Shown one piece after another: positions 6,976-11,981 of a stretch of 11,981 bases of DNA; the first letter of the stretch is position 1; each line of letters opens with the position of its first letter. The position numbers and the translations under genes were made by a program. Source of the stretch: Chloroflexota bacterium. GTDB lineage: Bacteria; Chloroflexota; Dehalococcoidia; UBA6926; JACQUM01. The notes under the pieces were generated by a model. That model was not told the origin of the DNA. It worked only from the letters and a program-made list of their open reading frames with translations, and did not search any database. Location: assembly GCA_016210295.1 (NCBI GenBank), contig JACQUM010000102.1:1-11981 (forward strand). Reading direction: 5' to 3'.

Positions 6976-7643
6976 CCTCCTCCCTTGTCGTTCTCACGTT
7001 CAACGAGGTGGACGGCATGCGCCAGGTCATGCCCCAGGTGGACCACACCTGGGTGGAAGAGATAGTCATCGTGGACGGCGGCTCCACGGACGGGACGCTG
7101 GAGGAGGCGCAGCGGCAAGGACTTCGCGCCGTCATCCAAGAGAAGCCAGGTCGCGGAGAAGCCTTCCGGGTGGGTCTTCGGCACTCCACCGGCGACATCA
7201 TCGTCTACTTCTCCCCCGACGGGAACGAGCGGCCCGGAGACATCCCCATCCTCTTGGGCAAGATGGGAGAAGGCTACGACATGGTCATCGCCTCTCGATT
7301 TGGGAAGGACTCCCGGAGCGAGGATGCCACCTGGATCACCCGACTGGGCAACTGGGCCTTCACCACAGGCGTCAACCTGTTCTTCGGGGCACACGTGACC
7401 GATGCGGTGAACGGCCTCCGGGCCGTAACGCGCCCCTGTATGGAAGACCTGGCCACCACTGCCGTCCACTTCGAGATCGAGATGGAGATGACTATCAGGG
7501 CCGCGAAGAAAGGGTATAGAATCGGGGAGATTCCCACCGTGGAGCCCCCGCGAGTGGGAGGAAAACCCAAGCTCAACAAGATCGTCGATGGCCTCCGCTA
7601 CAGTCGGTTCTTCCTCGGGCAGGTCCTGAGCGGACGGCGCTGA
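6972..7643 (+). CDS. GT2 glycosyltransferase, polyprenyl-phosphate mannosyltransferase-like
   Basis: The family transfers a sugar from a nucleotide donor to polyprenyl/dolichyl phosphate or another acceptor. The 223-aa protein is a single GT-A domain without membrane helices, about the size of soluble DPM1-type enzymes. Motifs in order are VVLTFNEVDG (6-15), IVIVDGGSTDGT (31-42), GRGEAFRVGL (60-69), YFSPDGNERPGDIP (79-92), MVIASRFG (104-111), a DAVNGLRAV block (144-152) and a basic GGKPKLNKIVDGLRY tail (196-210). The metal-binding DxD of DPM1 is SPDGN here: the first Asp is Ser81 and the second Asp is kept as D83. I recall SPDGN as a recurring variant subgroup. The ATG overlaps the gmd stop by 4 nt (ATGA), typical of coupling, so it probably acts on the product of this operon or primes its lipid carrier. 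Confidence 0.82.
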   Translation: MTSSLVVLTFNEVDGMRQVMPQVDHTWVEEIVIVDGGSTDGTLEEAQRQGLRAVIQEKPGRGEAFRVGLRHSTGDIIVYFSPDGNERPGDIPILLGKMGEGYDMVIASRFGKDSRSEDATWITRLGNWAFTTGVNLFFGAHVTDAVNGLRAVTRPCMEDLATTAVHFEIEMEMTIRAAKKGYRIGEIPTVEPPRVGGKPKLNKIVDGLRYSRFFLGQVLSGRR

Positions 7644-7649
7644 CGTGAG

Positions 7650-7656
7650 AGGAGGT
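7650..7656 (+). promoter_or_regulatory. strong Shine-Dalgarno for the second dehydrogenase
   Basis: AGGAGGT is spaced 8 nt from the GTG at 7665 and is one of the best ribosome sites in the window. It supports the GTG start and suggests independent, high translation of this gene within the operon. Confidence 0.75.
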
Positions 7657-7664
7657 CCAAAACG

Positions 7665-8966
7665 GTGCTCCATCAAAGGGTTTGCGTCGTCGGACTCGGC
7701 TACGTCGGCCTGACTCTAGCCGTCACCCTCGCCGATCGAGGTTTCGAGGTGTTCGGGGTAGAGATCAACCCGGAGACCGTCGCGCTCATCAACCGCAAGG
7801 ACCAGCCCTTCCACGAGCCCGGCCTGACCGCCGCTCTCCACCGCCACCTGGGGCGCGGCTTCACCGCCTCGACTCAGATGCCCACGGCACCGCAAGACGC
7901 CTTCATCATTTGTGTCGGCACGCCGTGGGACAAGGGCAAGGGCCAGCCCGTGTTGGACCATGTCACCCGGGCGACGCGGCAGGTCGCCGAGGTCTATCGG
8001 CCGGACTCACTGGTCGTGCTTCGCAGCACCGTGCCCCCAGGGACATCCCGCTCCGTCGTCCTGCCCATCCTTCAAGAACACGCCGAGCGTGTCCTCCTCG
8101 CCTTCTGTCCGGAACGGACCGCCGAGGGTGTCGCCCTCCGGGAACTCCGCGCCCTGCCGCAGATCATCGGGGGACTGGACCCGGAGAGCACCGACCGCGC
8201 CCAGGAGATCTTCCGGCGCGTCACCCACACCACCATCGAGGTCTCTTCCCTGGAGGTCGCGGAGACCATCAAGCTCGTGGACAACTCCTATCGTGACACG
8301 ACATTCGCCTTCGCCAACGAGGTCGCCCTTCTGGCCGAAGCCCTGGGCCTGGATGGACAGGAGATCATCCGCTCCGCCAACATGGGCTACCCGCGGACCA
8401 GCATCCCCATACCCGGCTACGTGGGGGGAGCGTGCCTGGCGAAAGACCCCCACATCCTCGCCTACGCCGGCCAGGTCCGGGGGTTCACGCCTCCTCTGGT
8501 TACGGCAGGCCGCGCTCTCAACGAGAGCCTCCCCGACAGGACAGTCGCCAAGCTCGGCGCCATTTTGGGGCGCATGGGCAAGGACCTCTCCGCGGCGAAG
8601 GTGCTTGTGGCTGGCCTGGCCTTCAAGGGGACGCCGGAGACCAACGACCTGCGCGAATCGCCGTCGCTAGACGTCGCACGCCTTCTCCAGCGAAGAGGGG
8701 CCCGCGTGTACGGCCACGACTTCGTGGTCACACCCGAGGCCATCCGCCAAGCGGGCCTCCTCTCCGCCACTCTTGAGGAGGGTTTCAAAAGCGCAGACGC
8801 CGTCCTGTTCACGAACAACCACAAAAGCTACTCCAGCATCGACCTCGTGCATCTGGCCTCTCTCTTGAACCGTCCCGCCGTCATCCTCGACGGGTGGAAT
8901 CTTTTCGAGCCAGAAGCCGTCCAGGGGCTGGAAGGTGTCTACTACGCGGCCACCGGCCGCGGCTGA
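7665..8966 (+). CDS. UDP-sugar 6-dehydrogenase (second, canonical active site)
   Basis: This 433-aa NAD-dependent dehydrogenase would oxidise a UDP-hexose or UDP-HexNAc to the uronate. It shows GLGYVG (10-15), VGTPWDKGKGQP (84-95), STVPPGT (121-127), CPERTAEGVALREL (148-161), TIKLVDNSYRDTTFAFANE (201-219; K203 and N207) and PGYVGGACLAKD (250-261), where Cys257 and Asp261 are both present. A C-terminal NAD-binding/dimer domain with FKGTPETNDLRESPS follows. The RTAEG...ELRALPQIIGG block resembles UDP-ManNAc/UDP-GalNAc dehydrogenases, but the substrate is not certain. It differs clearly from the dehydrogenase at 3399 in motifs and Cys loop, so the two are not a recent duplication and probably make different uronates. 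The GTG start is fixed by the AGGAGGT 8 nt upstream. It is the last gene of the tight operon. Confidence 0.88.
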   Translation: MLHQRVCVVGLGYVGLTLAVTLADRGFEVFGVEINPETVALINRKDQPFHEPGLTAALHRHLGRGFTASTQMPTAPQDAFIICVGTPWDKGKGQPVLDHVTRATRQVAEVYRPDSLVVLRSTVPPGTSRSVVLPILQEHAERVLLAFCPERTAEGVALRELRALPQIIGGLDPESTDRAQEIFRRVTHTTIEVSSLEVAETIKLVDNSYRDTTFAFANEVALLAEALGLDGQEIIRSANMGYPRTSIPIPGYVGGACLAKDPHILAYAGQVRGFTPPLVTAGRALNESLPDRTVAKLGAILGRMGKDLSAAKVLVAGLAFKGTPETNDLRESPSLDVARLLQRRGARVYGHDFVVTPEAIRQAGLLSATLEEGFKSADAVLFTNNHKSYSSIDLVHLASLLNRPAVILDGWNLFEPEAVQGLEGVYYAATGRG

Positions 8967-9040
8967 ACGGGTCCCGCGAGAGCCGGGTGGAAAATAGCGA
9001 GCGTCATGGGCGAGTCGTATTCGTGCACAGCGAGCGAACG

Positions 9041-10615
9041 ATGAGGGCTGATCAAGAGGGCGTTTCAAAGGTCCGCCTGGCGGAGGTGATCGCCGCGCTT
9101 TCGCTGGCCACCGACCTCGGAATGGGCCAGCCGATGGAGCACGCGCTCCGCAGATGCCTTCTGGCGGTACGGCTCGGAGAAGCTCTTGGCCTGAGCGACC
9201 GTGAACTCGGAGACGCGTACTATGTAGCCCTCGTGTGCTCCGTGGGCTGCACGATCAAGCTGCAAGAGTACGTGCCGTGGTTCCGGGACGAGATAGCCGC
9301 GGCGGAACAGGCTGCGACCCTGGACCCCACCATGCTCTTCGATGACGCGATGTTTGTCCTTGGCCACGTTGGCCAGGGAGAACCGCCGCTTCAGCGCGCC
9401 ACGAAGGTGATCACCGCGTTGGCGTCGGGCCAGCGGGAGATGCACCGGTCGTCCGTCGCTTGCAACGAGATTTGCAGGACCTTTGGGGAGATGCTGGAGT
9501 TGGGACCTGGCGTCCAACAGGCCCTCGGGCAGATGCACGAACGTTGGGATGGCCGGGGGGAGCCCTTTCGGCTCAGAGGCGAGGAGAAAGCTCTTGCTGC
9601 ACGGATAGCTCATCTAGCCGGAGACGCCATCCTGTTCCACCGGTTGGGCGGCATCGAGGCGGCAGTCGATGTGGTGCAGCGCCGCGCTGCGAAGACCTAT
9701 GACCCGCGGGTAGCCCGGCGGTTCTGCGAGAACGCGCCGCAGCTATTAGAGGGTGTTGAGAGTGAGACGCTCTGGGACAGTGTCCTCGCCGCCGAGCCGG
9801 TCCCACAGCGATGGGTTGATGAAGAGCATCTCGACACCCTCGCCAAGGCGATGGCACATTTCGCTGACTCGAAGTCACCCTATACCATCAACCACTCCGC
9901 TGGCGTCGCGGCACTGGCGGGAGCTGCCGCTCGGCGACTCGCTATGGCCGAGGCCGACGTGTCCGCCGTGCGACGGGCAGGGTTTCTGCACGATCTCGGG
10001 CGGATCGGCGTGCCGGTCGGGATCTGGGACAAGCCAGGACCGCTCACTCCGGCGGAGTGGGAGCGCGTACGCATGCACCCTTACCTCACCGAACGGATCC
10101 TCGCTCGATCCGGAGCGCTGGTCCACTTGGGTGCCTTGGCGGCACTGCACCACGAACGCCTCGACGGATCGGGTTATCACCGTGGCGTATCCGCATCCTT
10201 TCTCCCAATGGCCGCCCGGGTCCTCGCTGCCGCCGATTTCTTCCACGCGAAGACCGAGCCGCGCCCCCACCGGCCTGCGCTCACTCCAGAGACGGCTGCA
10301 GAAGCCATGCGCCAGGAGGCCCACGCAGGGAGGCTCGACACGGAGGCAGCGAACGCGGTGCTGGGCGCCGTCGGCCAGAAGGAGGTGCGGCAGCGAGGCT
10401 CGTTTCCCGCCGGGCTGAGCGAGCGCGAGGTAGAAGTGCTCCGGCTCTTGGCCCGCGGGTGCTCCGTCCGCGACGTAGCGGAGGTGCTTTCCGTTTCCCC
10501 CCGGACCGTTGCCCACCACGTCCAGCACATCTACGGCAAGATCGGCGTATCCAGCCGCGCCGCCGTGACCTTGTTCGCCGTCCGCCACGACCTCATCATC
10601 GACACGGCAGCGTAG
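9041..10615 (+). CDS. HD-GYP-type phosphohydrolase with C-terminal LuxR helix-turn-helix
   Basis: This 524-aa cytoplasmic protein combines a putative cyclic-dinucleotide phosphodiesterase with a DNA-binding domain. Residues 25-230 are a degenerate HD-GYP-like half: MEHALRRCL, then VALVCSVGC in place of the HD pair, then HERWDGRGEP (166-175) and ARIAHLAGDA (187-196). Residues 285-415 are a second, intact half: H285, FLHDLGRIG (H317, D318), H346, HHERLDGSGYHRG (370-382), and AAADFFHA. The HD-GYP motif is GYH rather than GYP. Residues 457-515 are a LuxR-type HTH: GLSEREVEVLRLLARG, then VSPRTVAHHVQHIYGKIGVSS. This tandem arrangement is known in Actinobacteria and Chloroflexota but is little characterised. 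No membrane segment or receiver domain is seen. An in-frame start at 8894 lies inside the preceding gene; ATG 9041 gives the family N-terminus, though its ribosome site is poor. It lies 74 nt after the operon and could be co-transcribed. Confidence 0.83.
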   Translation: MRADQEGVSKVRLAEVIAALSLATDLGMGQPMEHALRRCLLAVRLGEALGLSDRELGDAYYVALVCSVGCTIKLQEYVPWFRDEIAAAEQAATLDPTMLFDDAMFVLGHVGQGEPPLQRATKVITALASGQREMHRSSVACNEICRTFGEMLELGPGVQQALGQMHERWDGRGEPFRLRGEEKALAARIAHLAGDAILFHRLGGIEAAVDVVQRRAAKTYDPRVARRFCENAPQLLEGVESETLWDSVLAAEPVPQRWVDEEHLDTLAKAMAHFADSKSPYTINHSAGVAALAGAAARRLAMAEADVSAVRRAGFLHDLGRIGVPVGIWDKPGPLTPAEWERVRMHPYLTERILARSGALVHLGALAALHHERLDGSGYHRGVSASFLPMAARVLAAADFFHAKTEPRPHRPALTPETAAEAMRQEAHAGRLDTEAANAVLGAVGQKEVRQRGSFPAGLSEREVEVLRLLARGCSVRDVAEVLSVSPRTVAHHVQHIYGKIGVSSRAAVTLFAVRHDLIIDTAA

Positions 10616-10955
10616 TTTCAGTGCGAGGGGGAAAGAACACCTGTCTCTAGAGCTCGCGGAAATCTTCCCGTTCCCCTCTGCCCCCCTTATCTCTGCACTG
10701 CAAAGCCTCCGCGGGCTCGCCTTCTCTGGCATGCGACCTGTTCAACTCTTCTGACTGATCACGCTGCGAAAGAGAAAAATAGGCCGAACTGCCGATGTTT
10801 TCCTCTCGCGGGGTTTATAAGGTGTCTTCGTCGCGAACGAGAGTCACGTACGAACTCAGACCAACAAGGGGGAGGTGGGACAGGCTGAGCGCCACGGTCT
10901 CTCTTCAAGAGCGGCAAGAAGTGAGCTAACGAAGTAAGAAGAGAAGGAGGAACAC
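10616..10955 (+). other. intergenic region upstream of the 75-aa secreted protein gene
   Basis: This 340-nt gap holds no convincing gene. A loose inverted repeat of GAGGGGGAA (from about 10625) and TTCCCCTC (about 10671) could follow the HD-GYP gene, but no T-run follows it. GCAAAGCCTCCG at about 10700 matches the core string of GEMM c-di-GMP riboswitches, but the rest of that fold is absent. A TATAAG box enclosed by an inverted repeat lies at 10803-10843. A purine-rich leader ends in GGAGG (10946-10950) before the ATG at 10956. Confidence 0.6.
10803..10843 (+). promoter_or_regulatory. TATAAG -10-like box inside an inverted repeat
   Basis: TATAAG (10816-10821) is a good -10 hexamer 135 nt before the secreted-protein gene. 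It is bracketed by CTCTCG (10803-10808) and CGAGAG (10838-10843), with a further CG/CG pair beside a 2-nt bulge. A protein binding the two arms would block the promoter, or the structure may be an RNA hairpin. No good -35 is seen. A transcript from here would carry a leader of about 130 nt. Confidence 0.3.
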
Positions 10956-11183
10956 ATGCGGAAACTCGTCCTAGCCTTGGTCCTGGCAGGGGCTCTCCTA
11001 GCGGCCACGGCGGCCCCCGCCCTGGCACATGACATGACGCTCACGCTCAGCGACGGCACGTGCGTTGTGGTCCCAGACGCTGCTGGCAACCCCGGGCCAG
11101 GGCCAAACCCGTCCGGACTTAGCCTCGCCAATCCCCTCACCGACGCTATCGTCAGCGTCGTTCATGATGGAGGGAGCTGTTAA
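10956..11183 (+). CDS. small secreted protein, 75 aa, unknown function
   Basis: The family is not recognised. Residues 1-24 form a classic signal peptide: MRK, a hydrophobic stretch LVLALVLAGALLAATAA, then PALA, with likely cleavage after Ala24. The mature protein would be only about 51 residues and would begin His-Asp-Met. It contains two cysteines, Cys36 in DGTCVVVP and Cys75 as the last residue, which could form one disulfide closing the chain. The middle is rich in Gly, Pro and Asn (GNPGPGPNPSG). There is no lipobox, membrane anchor or cell-wall motif. The GGAGG at 10946-10950 is 5 nt before the ATG, so translation should be strong. A stable hairpin follows 22 nt after the stop. The next gene also encodes a two-Cys exported protein, so the pair may act together outside the cell. 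An N-terminal His can bind copper in some exported proteins; here that is speculation. Confidence 0.75.
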   Translation: MRKLVLALVLAGALLAATAAPALAHDMTLTLSDGTCVVVPDAAGNPGPGPNPSGLSLANPLTDAIVSVVHDGGSC

Positions 11184-11205
11184 GGTGCCCCTTCCGGTCT
11201 AGCCG

Positions 11206-11255
11206 GTAAACCGCAGGGAGCGGGCGTCTGACCCGCCTCGCTCCCTGCGGTTTAC
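11206..11255 (+). terminator. long hairpin, likely transcript end of the 75-aa gene
   Basis: Bases 11206-11222 (GTAAACCGCAGGGAGCG) pair perfectly with 11239-11255. The stem continues with GGCG/CGCC past a single bulged T, giving 21 bp around the 7-nt loop TCTGACC. It lies 22 nt after the stop at 11183. The tract after it (GAGGACGCTTTG) is not T-rich, so it may be an atypical intrinsic terminator or a 3'-end stabiliser. Confidence 0.6.
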
Positions 11256-11264
11256 GAGGACGCT

Positions 11265-11294
11265 TTGTCTCATGCCGCTCTAGCCTTTTACGAT
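11265..11294 (+). promoter_or_regulatory. candidate promoter for the 142-aa secreted protein gene
   Basis: TTGTCT (11265-11270) and TACGAT (11289-11294) are separated by 18 nt and each match the sigma-70-type consensus at four of six positions. Initiation near 11301 would give a leader of roughly 45 nt containing the GAGGAGGT ribosome site. Its position just after the long hairpin fits a separate transcript. Confidence 0.35.
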
Positions 11295-11346
11295 AGGTAC
11301 GCTGGCACCATCCGGACGGGGAAGAAACTCCAGAGGAGGTACGGCT

Positions 11347-11775
11347 GTGAGAATACCAAAAAGAATAGGCATGTCAGTCATCCTTACGGGATTACTTTTG
11401 ACTCTCACCGTCAACTCTGTCTTCGCCGCTGCAAAGGTTGTTGATGCGAGTGGCCAGAACATACCGTTCACCATCTCCGGGTTCAACCTTTGCGGCCCAA
11501 GTACCGACGTGGTGGGGGCGTTTAGTTTCCATTTTGTCCTTTGGGACAACGGGCACTTCGAGCTCAGCCTCGTTTCGCGGGGCAATGAGATCGACACCGC
11601 ATCCGGTGAAGAAATCGGTAGCGGGGGCCTCAGGTTGCACGAGGCCGGAGAGGCCTCGGGCCTGCCCTACCAGCTTCAGAGCAATTTCACAGGAACTTGC
11701 TGGGGCAGCGGCCCCGCTGTCAACACACACATTGGCATCACCATCGACGAAAACGGCAACGTTCACCTTCACTAG
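11347..11775 (+). CDS. secreted protein, 142 aa, unknown function
   Basis: I do not recognise a family. The N-terminus MRIPKRIGMSVILTGLL followed by LTLTVNSVFA is a signal peptide with likely cleavage after Ala27 or Ala28. The mature chain of about 115 residues alternates polar and aromatic residues (FSFHFVLWDNGHFELSLV, 59-76), suggesting a small beta-sheet or beta-barrel domain. It contains exactly two cysteines, Cys49 (GFNLCGPST) and Cys118 (TGTCWGSG), which are likely disulfide-linked. The C-terminus GNVHLH carries two His. There is no lipobox or anchor. The GTG start is supported by GAGGAGGT (11333-11340) 6 nt upstream. The protein shares the exported, two-Cys design and a (D/T)GTC motif with the 75-aa protein upstream, though the two do not align over longer stretches. 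A short hairpin with arms CCGCT and AGCGG about 15 nt after the stop could end the message. Confidence 0.72.
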   Translation: MRIPKRIGMSVILTGLLLTLTVNSVFAAAKVVDASGQNIPFTISGFNLCGPSTDVVGAFSFHFVLWDNGHFELSLVSRGNEIDTASGEEIGSGGLRLHEAGEASGLPYQLQSNFTGTCWGSGPAVNTHIGITIDENGNVHLH

Positions 11776-11788
11776 ACGAAGAGTCTTT

Positions 11789-11981
11789 TCATCCGCTAGG
11801 GCAACCGCAAGCGGGGAAAGGGGATATCGGTACAAGAGCCGTGTATTGCAAACCTATCACACGCCGTGCGAAGGCATCGAGCACCATCCCGGGCAGCGGC
11901 CGCACGTCCAGCGTGTCCACCTGCACCAGGTCACCCGGCTGGTGGACGGGATAGTCCTCAGGCTTGCGGATGGCATAGGGC
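11789..11981 (-). pseudogene. truncated rve/IS481-like transposase fragment, running off the right edge
   Basis: Read on the minus strand from 11980, 63 codons precede a TGA at 11791-11789. The first part, PGDLVQVDTLDVRPLPGMVL, matches the start of the DDE integrase core in IS481-type transposases as I recall them, including the first catalytic Asp (VQVD). After about residue 34 the sequence (DAFARRVIGLQYTALVP) departs from that pattern, and the frame ends about 30 residues later. The rest of the core, with the second Asp and the Glu, is therefore missing. This is best read as an insertion-sequence remnant whose 3' part was lost. The break lies near 11877-11881. The N-terminal part is outside the window. 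No terminal inverted repeat was found on the left side. The family name is from memory of the motif. Confidence 0.6.

Noticed and set aside
8894..9040. N-terminal extension of the HD-GYP protein from 8894
   Set aside because: It would overlap the end of the second dehydrogenase by 73 nt and adds Arg-rich sequence with no family resemblance.
10717..10744. Sigma-54-like promoter (CTGGCATGCGACCTGTTC)
   Set aside because: The -24 GG is present, but the -12 element reads GT rather than GC and no activator gene is nearby.
10690..10745. Possible GEMM-type c-di-GMP riboswitch, from the string GCAAAGCCTCCG
   Set aside because: Only this 12-nt core string matches. The upstream GGGCAAACC segment, the GAAA tetraloop helix and a paired downstream receptor helix were not found, so chance is more likely, although the neighbouring HD-GYP gene makes it tempting.
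1..11981. tRNA, rRNA or CRISPR array
   Set aside because: No cloverleaf with a TTCGA-type arm, no rRNA core sequence and no regularly spaced direct repeats were seen on either strand.

Overview
The window is a GC-rich (about 60% by eye), gene-dense bacterial segment devoted mainly to nucleotide-sugar conversion and glycosyl transfer, as in an O-antigen, exopolysaccharide or other surface-glycan locus. Three weak hints point to Chloroflexota, possibly Dehalococcoidia. These are an HD-GYP protein with a C-terminal LuxR helix-turn-helix, -10-like boxes placed so close to start codons that leaderless transcripts are plausible, and a short palindrome-rich intergenic repeat ending in CAGG...CCTG of a kind I associate with such genomes. 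The taxonomic call is inference only.

Left part, minus strand (1-1821): a nucleotidyltransferase (NDP-sugar pyrophosphorylase) cut by the window edge, and upstream of it a GT4 glycosyltransferase with an E-x7-E motif. Between the GT4 gene and a divergent plus-strand glycosyltransferase (2024-3286) lies a roughly 141-bp MITE-like element (1831-1971). It has imperfect terminal inverted repeats, a candidate TTAG target duplication, a perfect 24-nt palindrome and two further hairpins.

Centre, plus strand (3399-8966): a tight five-gene unit with gaps or overlaps of 17 nt, 1-nt overlap, 4-nt overlap and 21 nt. In order it encodes a WbpA-like nucleotide-sugar 6-dehydrogenase, a DegT/DnrJ/EryC1-fold enzyme, a GDP-mannose 4,6-dehydratase (gmd), a GT2 polyprenyl-phosphate-type glycosyltransferase, and a second, different nucleotide-sugar dehydrogenase. 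The DegT-family protein has His-His where true aminotransferases have the PLP lysine, which is the hallmark of ColD/E1-type sugar 3-dehydratases. Next to gmd, the simplest reading is a route GDP-mannose -> GDP-4-keto-6-deoxymannose -> a GDP-3,6-dideoxy-4-ketohexose. No ColC-like final enzyme is present in the window. The first dehydrogenase keeps its catalytic Cys but has Ala where the active-site Asp four residues later is normally found.

Right part: an HD-GYP/LuxR regulator (9041-10615), then a 340-nt gap, then two small exported proteins (75 and 142 aa), each with a signal peptide and exactly two cysteines in the mature part. They are separated by a 21-bp-stem hairpin. The window ends in a minus-strand fragment of an rve-type transposase whose reading frame breaks off soon after the first catalytic Asp motif.

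No tRNA, rRNA or CRISPR array was recognised. The strongest unusual items are the His-for-Lys DegT enzyme beside gmd, the Asp-to-Ala dehydrogenase in an operon with an intact second dehydrogenase, and the MITE-like element in the divergent promoter region.
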